From the NCBI GenBank assembly GCA_025602905.1, contig JAHLKI010000024.1:310001-374000 (forward strand): 64,000 bases of DNA. Direction: 5' to 3'. This stretch comes from Phlyctochytrium arcticum (Eukaryota; Chytridiomycota; Chytridiomycetes; Chytridiales; Chytridiaceae). A program made the position numbers and the translations under genes. Under the pieces are notes generated by a model, which was not told where the DNA came from, did not search any database, and saw only the letters and a list, made by a program, of their open reading frames with translations. Each line of letters starts with the position of its first letter. Within the stretch, counting starts at the first letter, position 1. Below are positions 21,288 to 33,645 of the stretch, in pieces.

Positions 21288-22448
21288 ATGGGTCTCAAGT
21301 CTCAGTTGGAGCAGGCCAGCAAGGCGGGGGGTACTACGGTGGACCTCAACGACTTGGGTTTGAAAAGTTTCCCCGGCGAAGTATGTGAGTATTGGCCAAA
21401 GCTTTGTGGCTTCAGAGAATAAAGAACTGACCAGTCTTTTGTTTTCCCTCGGAATCATAGTAAAAATGGAGGGCCTTACTCGCATCAACATCGCAAATAA
21501 CAAGCTTACCGGTAAGTTCCAACACCCCATATATTGTCTACGCGACATACATCTGACCACTTCGCGTTTTCTCAGAAATTCCTGAATCTTTGGCTGCCTT
21601 GACTAAACTTGAAATGATCTCAGTATATGGCAACAAGATGGCTGAATTACCCCGAAGCTTAAGCACCTTGCCCCAACTCAAGTACCTCACCGCCAGGTAG
21701 CTTGCATACATCGATGCGGAGCAGAAAGTCCCGATGCTCAAAGAGTACAAATCTAGTAACAATTACCTGGCCGCAATACCCCAAGGTTTTGGATCGTCAC
21801 CTGCACTGGTGTTTCTGGACGTCAGCTGCAATCAACTCAAGGAATTGACGGCAAACTTTGGCTTTCTCAGTATGTCTATTGCCACGACGCGTTCGGCGCT
21901 CCCAGCATATTGATCTTTTGTTATGTGCAGCAACACTCCGATCACTGCATTTAGGCGATAATCACATTGAAAGTTTACCGCCAGAGATCGGAAAGTTGAC
22001 CCAGCTCGTAACGGTGAGTCTTACACTGGGCATATAGCTGGAGAAGAGAACGGCAGGCTTAAATGTGTATTTGCAGCTCGTGTTGGTCAACAATGAACTG
22101 GCCGAACTGCCCACAGAAATGGGCCAACTTACCTCGCTTCGCTTCCTACTCCTATCCGGCAACAAGCTCAAAACTCTTCCCTCGAGTATGGCCAACATTC
22201 CCATGGAAAAGTCAGGTTCTGTCTTCAAGATTACCAAGAACCCACTATACCCATTTCTGCAAGAGGCCTTTGACGAGGGTGGGGTACGGCAACTATGGGA
22301 AGTCCTCAGGAATGAGAAAGATATGGCTGAAAAAATGGCCGCCGCAGAAGAAGCATCCAGGTGCGTTGTATTCTGTGCCTGACATCCAGCAAGCTTCCCT
22401 CTGATCCAATTTGCCACTCTAACAATTAGTAAAAAGAAGAAGAAATAG
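21288..22448 (+). CDS. RSU1: Ras suppressor protein 1 homologue (leucine-rich repeats)
   Basis: Seven exons (21288-21384, 21461-21511, 21576-21696, 21757-21869, 21931-22013, 22077-22360, 22430-22448) join in phase to 255 aa. About seven leucine-rich repeats of the LPxxLxxLxxL type fill residues 15-190. The sequence follows animal RSU1 closely, with the IPQGFGSSPAL repeat, LPPEIGKLTQL, and the post-repeat FKITKNPLYPFLQEAF segment matching FKAENNPW... of RSU1. The protein ends in a Lys run added by a 19 bp last exon. RSU1 binds PINCH in the integrin-linked kinase complex and links adhesion to actin and Ras signalling. Its presence points to an early-diverging lineage, since it is absent from most yeasts and moulds. 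The start is the ATG of MGLKSQLEQ. Confidence 0.9.
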
Positions 22449-22630
22449 GAGTAGACCTTTACATATTCCCGCAATAGCGGACTATCTGTACATAGAGCTT
22501 TGAATTTAGAGGAATGGAAATGTAAGAACGATAAAAATATATATTGCACATTGGGGTCGGGAATGTTGAACGTCCTATGCTGACTGTTTTTTTTACGGAA
22601 GCTACGTAAAAGTAAGGCACGGTAGCAAGC

Positions 22631-25600
22631 TTAAACTACCGTCAAGCTTCTTCGAATGGTTCGCACCAGATCCTGAGCCTTTTTATCACCAGTCGGTTCC
22701 TTGGAGGCGGCCATGAGCTCAGCGAAATTTGCAAGACGGGTGAGACTATAATTTGAAAGCCTAGTAATACAAAAACCATGTCAGACATCTCCACTGCAAC
22801 GTTTGAGATTTGGAAGAGCTTACTGAGCATTTGAATCCGAGAATGACTCTTTCCGATGTTGGAAAGCAGCAGCGATACGATCCGCCTTTTCAACAATTTC
22901 GTCCAAAATACCGGCAATCTTGGCAACATTCATGCCGTAACTCTTCGGACAACTGCCTTCTGCCAGTTTGTACAAGAATGTCACTTCACCCCTAGAGCAA
23001 CGCGTTAGAGATCTATAACCAGATCAAAAATCATGTGCCCGCCACATACTTTTCCTCATCCGTCAAAAAGCTCATATACTTCATGGTGACTAGCGCATTA
23101 TGGTCAAACTCATTCGTCAGCATTCGATAATGGGTACTGAAGAGTCCAAGGCACCGCACATGGGTGATGAGATGATGCAGGACGGCATACGCAATCGCAT
23201 ATCTAGATACATGTTAAGTGTCTGAGAATAATCAGCATAAAACTGAATATGTTCATACCCATCGAATGTCGAAGTGCCCCGACCAAGCTCATCCAAGATG
23301 ACGAAGGATCGCGGCGTTGCTTCCCGCATGATCTTGCATGTTTCAGCCAACTCGACCATAAACGTAGATTGACCCGCTAAGATGTTGTCGTTCGCTCCTA
23401 ATTCCAAACATTAAGAATGGTCACATAGGGAAGCAATTGGGAAAACCTTACCAAGTCGGGTGAAGATGCGGTCAAATATAGTCATTCGACAACTTCGAGC
23501 AGGGACGTAGCATCCCAATTGCGCCATAATCACTGAAATACAGGTTTGTCGCAACAGCGTAGATTTGCCTCCCTACAACTCTTTAGAAAGTGTCCCGTAC
23601 GGCGAATTTGGTGAGTCCTACCATATTTGGTCCCGTGAGGAGAACCATGTTGGGTTTTGCATCACCCCCGAAATGAAGGTCGTTGGGTATAAATTCTTGC
23701 GTAATACTGGATGCAAAGTATAAGAGTCGAAAATCATCACTTTGTTACAAAAGGTCTTACCCGTGGTTGATGCACGGATGCCGCATCTCGTCAATCTCAA
23801 GCAAGCTCTCCCCAGAATCAACAAATTCCGGTCGGCAACTCGGTTCTGATCGAAAAATGATACAGCAGCAAATCTCGACTTCTTTAGTTGTCCAACTTAC
23901 CTCCAATGGCTTCCTTGCATTTGGCCAAACTGATCATGCAATCAAGCTCCGCCACGCTTTTCACAACCGCCAACCACTGAACATAGTGCTCATCGAACTT
24001 TTTGCAGAGAAAGGATTTGATGTTTCGTAGGGCTTCGTCCTTTCTCTCTTGGGCCTCCCGATACTCTTTGACATAATCTTCTACTCTGTCATTCCAGTAT
24101 CTGCTCACCGACTACGCAAGTGTCAGCCAAATTATGCGTATGTTGTGGGAGATGAAGGATACGTACAGCAGTATTGGACTTGATTTGCCAATTGCGGGGA
24201 ACCTTCGTGGACTTAGGTACTTCCATTTGGAACAATTCCTGCACAAAAAAGGTTAATATTGTAAAGCATGTCCCTTGTTTGATACGCGTGTTTGCGCCTT
24301 ACCTTGCCCATGTCTTTGAAGGTGACTTTGCATCTGCGGTTTGTTTTAGAATTCCATGCACTGATCTTGTACAGCGGCAGGCACTCACTTTAACGATTTC
24401 TGGCATTCCAATCTATGTGTTTCCAGAGCCTGCTCCAGTCTTTCTACCTCTTGCAATGCTTTGTCAAATTCTGCATCATACCCCGAGTGCAGCTCGATGG
24501 TGTCATTTGATAAGGCAGTCGGCCGATCAAACGCCTCTCGAAAGTATTGCAGACTTTCCTGTAGCTCTGTAGGCAATCCAGCCGTAAATATGCGTTTTAG
24601 GCGAAGTGACGTGAATTCTTCAATGAACGGATTCATTTCCTCAAGCAGCTCGCCGATAGCCTCAAAGGAACTGAGCGTGTCACAGAATTCCTTCACCCGA
24701 ACAGCTCCGGCGTGAATACGTGAAATGATTCGTTCCAGATCTGGTAATTTCCTCAAAGTAGACTGAACCTTCTCTCGTTGGCCGGCAATGTTGGTGAAAT
24801 CCTCGAGCGCGTTTAAGCGGTCATTTATTTCGGCTTTATTCCGCAGAGGATGACAGAGCCATTTTTTGAACAAGCGTTTACCAAAGGGCGTTTCACAGTG
24901 ATTCAGAAGCTTATGCAAAGTGCCCTTATCCGTGCCGTCGGATGTGTTCTCGAAAATCTCGAGGTTGATCAGCGTTTGACCATCGAGAATCAGACTGCCC
25001 ACCTGCCGAATCGGGTCATAGGTGTGGAAATTTTTGGCCGACAGCAAATCCTGCTCAATCTTGAGGTATCGCAAGTAGTACACTAAGCCGCCCATGGCTT
25101 CCAGTGTGATTGCTTGCGCCTCCTGTAGGGCCGCCGGCCAGGACTCCCGTTCAGCTTCGATGAATCTACCCATCCTCAATTCGTCGATTAGCATTTCTGC
25201 AGTCCAGAACTCCCGCTCCGGTGCTAACTGCGTAGTCTGCAGATCACGCAGATTGTTTTTGAGCAGACGAAGTAACGCCTTGCTAGAGCTACCCTTCTTT
25301 AGAATGACCTCTGCGGGCTTGACCTGCATGATAAGGGTTTCGAGACGTGTTCGTTCAACATCATCGTCAAAGCAGCAGAGTGAAAACTCGGACGTGGCCG
25401 TGTCAACAAAAGCCACACCATACTTTGGCGGTAAATGATCCGCCTCTAGCTCCTCTACAATGGCCATGGTATAAGTACCCATGTCATCGGTCAACAGTCC
25501 GGCATCGACCAGCGTGCCAACTGTCAGTACGCGCTTCAGTTCCCGTCGAATGATTTTGTCGTCCTGACTTTTGGACGTCTTCTCCCGGTCTCGCATGGCT

Positions 25601-27082
25601 TTGCCAACAGCGTTTTCCATTTGATCTACTTTTCCCACTCTGTAGCCCTATTTGAACGTCGTCAGTCCCCTTTGTGTGAAAGCCTATACGTCACAATCAT
25701 TACCTTGGCTAAAAATTGTGCTGCCCAGTGATCGAACGAGCTCTCTGGCACCCCCACCATGCGCATGTTTACACGATCCGTAAGTTTCAAGTCAAAATGT
25801 TGGTGACCTATATCTGCATCCTTTTCGTACAGCTCGTAAAACTGGTCATGTCGTTTGTGAGTATGATGGTCGAGAAGTGAAGAGATTATCCCCTACCTTG
25901 CCCTTTTTGAAGAAGATCACAGTGTCCCAATGCTGCGACTTGATCTCCCAAAACTGCTTTTCAAATGGTGTGAAGCGGTTCCAGGCATTTTTGGGGATGA
26001 GTAATGTACGAGGATCATACCCCTCCTCAGTGGGCGATCTGCCATCCTCATCTGGAATGGAAAATGGAAGCGATCAAAACTCCTGCTCCGCCTGGGTTGT
26101 CATTTCAACTTTCCTATTCCTTCCATACCTTTAGGGTCAAGTAGCCACGCGTAACGCTCCTCGTTCTTTTGCTTAAAGGTCTCATTTCGAGTCTTTTTCT
26201 TGTCATCGCCAAAGGGCGTTCTGGGTGTGGTAGCTTTCTTTGCCGAGTTTGGTGTCATAGAGAAAGCTTGTAATTTAGAGGCAGACGGCGGGGGCTTTTG
26301 AGGGGTGACTAAACGCGAGCTGGGCGTTCTAGGTTTAACTGGCTTTGGCTTCTTTGGAGTCGATGGAGGCTCTTCGTCAGGAATGACAAAGTCATCCAAA
26401 TCCATTTCGTCATCAATGGATGGCCAGGAAGATCCACCCTCATCTTCAGGCTCCTGAATTTTCGCCTTTTTCGCTGATTGGCGACGCGTCGAAGGCCCGG
26501 GAACTAGTTGACGAGAATTCTCAATGTCTTCATCTTCGCTGTCGGGTAGCAGAACAGAGGTTCGCTTGCGAAGTCGCTTTCTAAACCCGATCACTTCGTC
26601 GTCATCTTCGTCCTCGTTTTGATCTAAGGATGTTACATTTTGAGGTGTTTGCGGCATTTGTTGGGGGAGAGGGGTTTCGGGGGCCCTACTGGACACCAGG
26701 GGAGATGCTGGAACTTGTCTGTCACTGGGAAAACGCTTTTTGGAAGGTGTAGGAGGTCCCCCGTCGTCTTGCGTAGCTTGTGACGAGTTGTATTCCAGCA
26801 TATCTAACCAAAACATGGAAATGTCAATTCGAGGCAATGTTACCAATCTTTGGTTTAGGCATTCTGACCTGGAGCCAAGGAAAGGCCAGAAGATACACGC
26901 TTGGGAGTTGGGGAAGCGTCGCCTTGCGTAGCTCCGGGGGATTTGGTGAAGAACGACTTTAATGTCAGTTGCCGTCCTCCAGACTTTGTAGCGCTTCCCC
27001 CGCCGCCGCCGCCAGCCATTTTGTCCTTTCTATGCGGCGTATTTTGTTGCTCGCTCAGCGGCATGCTCCTATCCGGCTGCAT
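22631..27082 (-). CDS. MSH6: DNA mismatch repair protein MSH6
   Basis: A multi-exon MutS homologue. The N-terminus carries a PCNA-binding box (QLTLKSFF) at about residue 38, then a long acidic, Pro/Ser-rich linker. The mismatch-binding domain has the KGKFYELYE segment (Phe-x-Glu motif). Connector, core and clamp exons lie between 25638 and 24385. The ATPase domain is visible, with Walker A split by an intron (GPNM at about 23620, GGKSTLLRQ at about 23560), the Walker B/D-loop [15 protein letters not shown] near 23300, and the C-terminal [11 protein letters not shown] helix. With MSH2 it forms MutS-alpha, which recognises base mismatches in the nucleus. The gene ends 183 bp from the convergent RSU1. 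All key motifs are intact. The first ATG is taken as the start; a second Met seven codons on is possible. Confidence 0.92.
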
Positions 27083-27906
27083 ACAGAGCGTTTCCTATGT
27101 AGGCCGAAGCTCTGAATCTGTTGGGTTGGAGGGGAGATCAGGGTGGGAATTATACCGAGGGTTCTTCAACATCCGTCCGGACAAAACTGCCTTTTCATGA
27201 CGTGAGGAAATCAAATACACAGCCCCCTACGCGTCGACTCTTTCGTGAATTCTTGGTCTGAACACTGATGATCATCGAGAAGCCTGGGGTCCAAGAGTAG
27301 GAATACGAAATTGGGGTGTAAATCATGCCTAGTGGTAACAGCGAAAACGTAGTTCACAGAGCTGACCTTCAGCGCCGGCATAGGAATCACACCAAATGTT
27401 CGAAAGCTGGAAGCATCTCGTTCTTCGCGTTCGTAATAGCGCTGCAGTGTGATTCTGATGTTCACCAGCTATCTGCTGCCATTGATCTTTTGCGATATAG
27501 TCTTTGCATCCTAATGCTCCTAATGCGATTGGAGCTCGACTCTGATGTCTCAGTCGCGGATGCTAGCAAAGTCGCTGAACTCGAATTGTCAGACGATGCA
27601 TGCCTTCGCTCTGTCAATCCAAGAGACATCGCTTCCCTGATGGGATCTTTGCGTTCTCTAAATTTACATGCCTTCCCAGATGCCTTCCCGCTCGCTAGAT
27701 CTGTCTCCGAGGGCTCCGCTCCAGATATAAGCTAAGCCCTACGGGCCGCAGCGGTCAACGAGCGGCCGCCGAGCTGCTGCGCACTTGGGAGACTTTTCCC
27801 CAACCGCAAAAACGTAAAGAATAGATCGAGTAGATTGTACATAACCACGCCGGGCACCACTCATCCCTTTACTTCAAACCACCCGCTCACCCGGCAAAGA
27901 AACAAC
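27083..27906. other. Intergenic region between MSH6 and methyltransferase
   Basis: Holds the divergent promoters. Two short frames (27325-27735 plus, 27211-27465 minus) overlap on opposite strands. The minus one resembles a translated repeat fragment but could not be assigned, so neither is called. Confidence 0.45.
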
Positions 27907-28932
27907 ATGTCACGACGCTCACGAATCATTATCCTCCTGGCCCTTGTTGTCTCCTTCATGCTGTTCTTGACCTCGCTCCAGCCAGAGGAAATTGCTCGAG
28001 GGAGCCAGGGAACCGCTGATGCGCTCAAGAAGCTGGTCCCGACACGGAATCTCAAGACTGAAAAGCCAATAGACTCCCCGGCACCTGCCCCCGTTGAACC
28101 ACCACCGGTTGTGGTAGCCGGGGGGGTCGCTCCTTCCGAGCGGGGCAACACATTTAGTGATATCTACAAACTAAACAGCTGGGGAGACTCGGAGAGTCTG
28201 TCTGGTCCAGGTTCGACCGTTAACAATACAGGTATGTTCGTTGAGGTGACCAACTCTATGTACCTAGCTAACATTTGTATTGTTTATCCAGTTCGCGTCC
28301 GGCAACTGATTGACACGGCCATCCGAGCGATGAATATAAAAACTTTCCTGGATGCTCCATGTGGCGACTGCAACTGGCAGCCCAATCTCGATACCTTTAA
28401 CCGAATACAATATACGGGCGCCGACATTGTCGAACGCGCGATCACCCTCAATATGCGCAAGTACCTCAACAAGCCAAACATGCGCTTTGTCAATCTCGAC
28501 CTAGTCCTGGACAAAATCCCCAAAAACCACTTTGATGCCGTCCTCTGTCGCGACGCTATCCAACATTTACCGCTCAAGGATGGTCTGCAGGTGTACAAGA
28601 ACTTTGAACAGAGCGGGGCAAAATACCTTATTACCAATTTCCACGATCCAAAGTTTGGCGGAAACCAAGATATCGCCGCAGGACAATTCTACCACAATCA
28701 CCCCTTCCTTCCCCCATTCAACTTTTCCAAACCTTTATTCTATACCATCGACGCGTCGGATCAGCACTTGCAGGAGGTTCTGAATGAGCGCAAGTACATA
28801 GCCGTGTGGAAATTGCCAGTGGTGGGGCGAGGTGATGGAAACGCCTTCGTTCCAGACGAAGAATTGGCAAAAAAGGGTATAGTCCCTGTATCCGAGGAAG
28901 GTCGACAGATCCTTCTCAGCCTACGTGCCTAA
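27907..28932 (+). CDS. Membrane-anchored SAM-dependent methyltransferase
   Basis: Two exons (27907-28231, 28292-28932) with a 60 bp intron, which is a multiple of three and so stays open if unspliced, encode 321 aa. Residues 6-21 (IIILLALVVSFMLFLT) form a signal anchor after a basic MSRRSR start, giving type II topology in ER or Golgi. A Pro-rich stalk follows. The catalytic domain has motif I KTFLDAPCGDCNW, an acidic GADIVERAI loop, and FDAVLCRDAIQHLP as the post-motif segment. This looks like the small DAPCGDxxW methyltransferase family of bacteria, fungi and nematodes, whose substrates are largely unknown. An ATG 72 bases upstream is in frame but would bury the signal anchor. Confidence 0.8.
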   Translation: MSRRSRIIILLALVVSFMLFLTSLQPEEIARGSQGTADALKKLVPTRNLKTEKPIDSPAPAPVEPPPVVVAGGVAPSERGNTFSDIYKLNSWGDSESLSGPGSTVNNTGMFVEVTNSMYLANICIVYPVRVRQLIDTAIRAMNIKTFLDAPCGDCNWQPNLDTFNRIQYTGADIVERAITLNMRKYLNKPNMRFVNLDLVLDKIPKNHFDAVLCRDAIQHLPLKDGLQVYKNFEQSGAKYLITNFHDPKFGGNQDIAAGQFYHNHPFLPPFNFSKPLFYTIDASDQHLQEVLNERKYIAVWKLPVVGRGDGNAFVPDEELAKKGIVPVSEEGRQILLSLRA

Positions 28933-29471
28933 TTGGACAAATTTTTGGTAGTTCCATAGAGAACATTAGCGGACCATTAGTAATTTACAAGACCTCTACC
29001 ATATTGATAATTTAGTTTTTGCTATCTATAGATGTACATATTCCTACATACTATTTATACTACTCCCTGTCTTGCTTATGTTGCTTTGCAATATTCCGAT
29101 GAATATATGATTTTAGGAGTAGCAGCAGGAATACGGCCAATGTGTTGCTCAAAACATAAACAAGTGCGCTGGCACTGCAAATTGGGGTACGAATGCAGCC
29201 TCTGGCTGCCGGCGATTCGGCGGAACATACCATCCGATGTGCAACGATCTGAAGTAACGGTGGTATGAAGCAACGGTGGCAACGACTTCACCGCACGGCA
29301 TCACTAGCTACTGACCGAATCTTGATATTGCCGTGTCCGGGAGCGCCAAGTGATAGATTCGTCTACGGCGTATGGGCAAAATACCCTCGACCTGAAAGAT
29401 CGTCCTTATAATTGGTAATTGATTGTTTTGCTGGATAGCAATGGATCCAGCAGTAAACGCCCCATAAGTAT
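28933..29471. other. Intergenic, 3' ends of two convergent genes
   Basis: No supported gene. An AT-rich stretch lies near 28975-29045, where terminators of the flanking genes would fall. Confidence 0.5.
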
Positions 29472-32400
29472 TCAGGGGACAGGCTTCTTCGTCAAAGCCC
29501 ACAATCTGACCCAGGCCTGATCGGATACACCCACCATCCATTTCTCATCTTCGGAAAACGACACTGCCCGAATTTGACATTGTTCCAGTGCCCGTTCTTT
29601 GCTTTTCGGTTTAAGTTTCTTGTGAATTCGTCGGGGCAGTTTCTTTGACGCCCGCAAGATGGGGGGAAGTAAACCATCGTCTTTTGCCTTGGGGGCGGTT
29701 TCGCGAAGTGTGGGGAGGTCCCAGACCCAAGCATCGCCAGCCCTGCACCCGACAGACAAGAATCGGGATGAGGGAGAGAGGGCGGCTCGGACAAACCAAT
29801 GCGCGGGACCCTTTGGACCGTAGGTTAAACGCGAGAGAATCATGACGGATGCATCTGAGGAGAATGTAGAGTGTGGGCGGTCCAGGAGTGGAACAAATGC
29901 CTATTTGTAACATTAAGTGGGTCAGCATTATAACGGAACGGCGTTGCCAAAAGACTCACCCTGATTTCTCCTCCTCCTTTGCTACCTTTGGCCAAGTATC
30001 CGCCGCCAAACTCGGCGACCCAATCGATACGATCATGAAACACCCAGCGCGACGACCAGAGAGGTCGCGTCTCAAAAGCAACCATTGGGACAATCTCTTC
30101 TGACTTTACTTGAGAAGAGTCATATAAATAGCTTGGTCCGGGAATGATGGACCCTGATGGATGCCGGCTATAGGAGAGGGGATCCGGCGATTCGGTGCAA
30201 TGTTTCATGGCGCGAAGCACGGCGGGTGTATCAGCTTTCCATACCCGTACTAGAGGGGCCAGTCGTTAGTCACAACCCAGATCACAGAGGTACAAAGCAG
30301 ACAGATGTACATACCTATACCATCAGTTTCTCCCGCAACAATCTCTTTTCCCCCCTTACCCCAAGCCACGCTCAGAACACCGCCCCGAACAGTTTCCCCT
30401 ACCCCGCCAAAAACCCAAATTGCACACATGCGGCCGCTAGGCGCATGCCACAGTCGTATTGACCGGTCTTCGGACGCCGTCAAGACAAATGCTGTTTCGG
30501 TAGGATGCGTTTTGATTTCATTCACACTCTAAGAGGATGAGTTAGTCGGTTGTACGCTTTGATTCTACATATACCCTTACTCCGCCATGGCCCTCCAGAA
30601 AACGCGTTGCCTGAAATGACTTCTTTTGGTCAGTCAGTGCACCATTTCCCCACCCCTGGTATACTAAAACGCAAAGAAACCCCCTCCAGCCACCCACACA
30701 GGCATATGCCGTACGACTCTCAACATCCAGAGCCCAATCACATGCATAAACGTCTGGGGGCTCCTCCTCTTCGGGTTCATCTTGGGAGCCATCCTCATCT
30801 GTACCCGACTCGGACCCCTTTCTAGTTCTTTCGGGGGTTGTTTCGATTCCAGTTTCAGTCACGGGTGGAATCTGTATTTTCAGCGAGTATCAATGCCAAT
30901 TCTGACCAAGACATGAAAGTATCGAGTACACACCTGGTCCTCAAAACTCCATTGCTGCCGAAGTTGTAGTGCGCGCCCGACGGTTTTCTGTTCATAGACG
31001 GCTGCTTTCCCGCACCCCGCCACTAAAATCAGCGACTTTCCGCCCAATGTTCGCACGCGCACGTCATACAGCATATCCGGAAGCACCCTATTAGTTTTGG
31101 GATGTTTGCGTCGTGCAATTTGCAAAGTGCACATGTATTCAGGCTCAAGGGGGTCTTGATTGGAGATTACTTCATTAGGAAGAGATCCTCTTCGGCTCTC
31201 AGGGCTCAACTGTTGATAAATCCATTCCATAATGAGATGCCAAGCTTTTCAATATTAGCATTGACAAAAGAAACAAACCTACCTCACGGCAACTGGCTGG
31301 GACACTGCTTAGATCAGAGATTTCATCCACTTCTCGATGCCTGTTTTTCGATTTTGCGACTGTAAGCGCCCGTTTCGGACTCAACATTGTAGGGTCGATC
31401 CCCACATCCAAATTTCGCTTCACCATCGCCGAAGTATTTGGCGGGGTCCTATCGCCCTTTTCAGCCCCATTGGCCCCTCCTTCAGCCACACCTGCAGTAA
31501 CGGACCAATTGACCTGCTGGTTTTTTTCAACTTCGCGAACATCCACTTTTCCCCAGCATAGGATTTCATCGTCCGCGTCCTCTGTTTCATCCTCCTCCAA
31601 GCCTTTGTTTTCCATGTCCTCTGTTTCATCTTCCAAGCCTTCGTTTTCCATGTCCTCTGTTTCATCTTCCAAGCCTTCGTTGTCCATGTCCTCTGTTTCA
31701 TCTTCCAAGCCTTCGTTTCCCACGTCTTCTATTGCATCGCACTCATCGTTCACTTCAACTAGTTCATCCTGCAAGCACTCGTTGTCCACCTCCATTACTT
31801 CATCGTCACGGTCTTCGTTCCCAACGGCTCCCATTTCACCAAGGTCAACATCCACCGGACTGTTCTCTTCATTCTCGTTTTCTTCCACCTCGTTATCCTT
31901 TCGTTCGACATCAAACTTAATCCACGTGCGTATAGGTGTTGATCGGCGTAAAATCTCTGGAGTTCCCTCCCCTCTCGAGCTTTCCCCTGCCGAGCCCGAA
32001 GAGCTGGAAATATCCATAGATTCGCTTCCTCCGTCGTCCCATGCATCATCAAATACAAGCAGTTTCCGATTAATGTCCTGATCGTCCACTTCATGCACGA
32101 CACTCTGATTGAAATGCCTGTTCTCCGTATCCTCCGTGATGTCCAGCGTTACCCCAGATTCATCATTTTCTACAACTTCCGGTGTGATTTCAATTGGGAT
32201 GATTTCGTCGTCCAGCACGTCATCGTCATCTTCAAAGCTGCCAGTATACGCCTTTCTGGGGTCAACGGTTTTCAATCCCAAGTTGTAAGTTCCAATTTGA
32301 AAAGAGGTGCCTTGGTTGTTTTGAGGTCGAGCTTCGAACTCCCTGCTACTGCTACCATAGCTGTCGGTTTCGGTAGTCTCATAGTACTCATGATCTAGCC

Positions 32401-32575
32401 AGTGATCCGAAGGTACTCGTCGTCGCTTTGTTCCTCGTTTTACCGGCGGTGGATCCGTGAGATCGACCACGCGCGGCAACTCAAAGAAGGGTCTGGGAGA
32501 AGGGTATTCATCTTCAGTCTCCTCTTCAAGAGTCAAGTCAATGAAGTCTGTGACAACATTCGGCGATCTTGGCAT
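29472..32575 (-). CDS. EED: Polycomb protein EED/ESC (WD40) with long acidic N-terminus
   Basis: At least six exons. The WD40 part follows EED: the VNEIKTHPTETAFVLTASED repeat, then the adjoining RSIRLWH, the FGGVGETVRGGVLSVAW repeat, the HDRIDWVAEFGGGYLAK blade that aligns with HRNYVDCVRWLGD in EED, and a final HWFVRAALSPSSRFLSVG..WVWDL plus WMVGVSDQAWVRLW. EED is the core PRC2 subunit that binds trimethylated H3K27 through an aromatic cage and stimulates the methyltransferase. The first exon adds about 450 disordered, very acidic residues, with four DNEGLEDETEDM-like repeats (31590-31700) and two SUMO-interacting motifs (FIDLTLEEE, VVDLTDPP). A phase-0 intron (about 31203-31280) joins this exon to the WD40 part. 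The start is the ATG at 32575; the frame upstream lacks ATG. 162 bp separate it from divergent tropomyosin. Confidence 0.85.
31590..31710. repeat. Coding repeats (acidic 12-residue units) in EED
   Basis: About four 36 bp units coding a (D/E)NEGLEDETEDM pattern on the minus strand; one unit has an extra codon and drift. They lengthen the acidic tail of the EED protein. Confidence 0.75.
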
Positions 32576-32737
32576 CCCCGCACTCCGACCTGGGAGGAAA
32601 GAGGCCAGCAATTTGCGTTTTGACAGCGAGGGCCGAATGCTGCGCAACCCACGTCAGCACCAGATTTCAGAGTTGTGAATTTCGCTCCTCAATTTTTAAG
32701 ATCAAACTGAATAAGTTTCCACCAACAATACTAAAAG

Positions 32738-33285
32738 ATGGACAAATTCAAGGAGGTACGACTTAATCCATGTATCAGCATACCCTCGCCCATACCGCCA
32801 TATTAACACAATATCTATAGAAAATCGAAAAACTTCGAGTGGATGCCGAGACAGCAACCGCTAGAGCCGAAAAGGCCGAAACAGAGGTGAAGCGGCTCGA
32901 GAGCGAGCTGAGCAGGAGGGAGACAGACATGCAGAGTGCGCAAAACAAGAGCACGCTCAATACGGAACAGCTGGATCGGGCGGAAGTAAAAGTCGCGGAG
33001 GTAAGCGGTTCTCCTATTTGATCAGGCTCTCTGATTCTAACGATCTTTCCAAATAGTTGACTGAACGGTATATCAAGGATGCTGTCATTTCAATAAGAAA
33101 ACTAACGCGAGTGTGATTGCAGGAATCGGAATCTGGAACTTAGCACCGAGCAGGCCGAGCGCCGGGCAAAGCAAGCCGAACAAGATCGATCTAACTTGGA
33201 GCGCGAGCTGGAAGCAATGACACAAAAGTACAATAACGTCAAAGCCGAGTTGGAGAGCACATTAAAGGGCTTGGAGGATATGTAG
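32738..33285 (+). CDS. TPM: Short tropomyosin
   Basis: Four exons (32738-32755, 32821-33000, 33057-33067, 33123-33285) join in phase to 123 aa. The protein is a continuous heptad coiled coil that begins MDKFKEKIEKLR, the classic tropomyosin start (MDKIREKL in fungi), and ends LKGLEDM. It would lie along actin filaments and regulate formin and myosin activity. At 123 residues it is clearly shorter than yeast Tpm2 (161) or Tpm1 (199), about three 40-residue actin-spanning units. Exon 3 is only 11 nt. A skipped or unrecognised exon could explain the short length, but the phases are consistent and the end has a normal stop. Confidence 0.88.
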
Positions 33286-33645
33286 TGTCGGGAATGTCTG
33301 GGATAAAGTCAGGATTATTTGGCATCAGCCGTGTGCAAATGTGAGATATTCATTCATAATACGCATATTTGCAAAGTGAGAGATAAGGCAGGCACGCAAC
33401 CCGACCAATACTTGTCACAAAGGACGCCCAGTACCGGAAACACATGCATTCGCCATGTATACACCTTCTCTCTGCACTATTCCCCCAATATGTCAATACG
33501 TCCAGACGTAATGCAGTCCCGACCCAACCGACTAGCAGAATAAAATTGAGCGAACGATCGAGACAATCACTCGACAACTGAAAAGGTTGGCGCTTCGTAA
33601 GGCTATTTGGAGACCACACTATTTATTGAAAATAATGTATGTAAC

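Noticed and set aside
31470..32081. Ser-rich 203-codon plus-strand ORF
   Set aside because: Antisense of the acidic repeat exon of EED.
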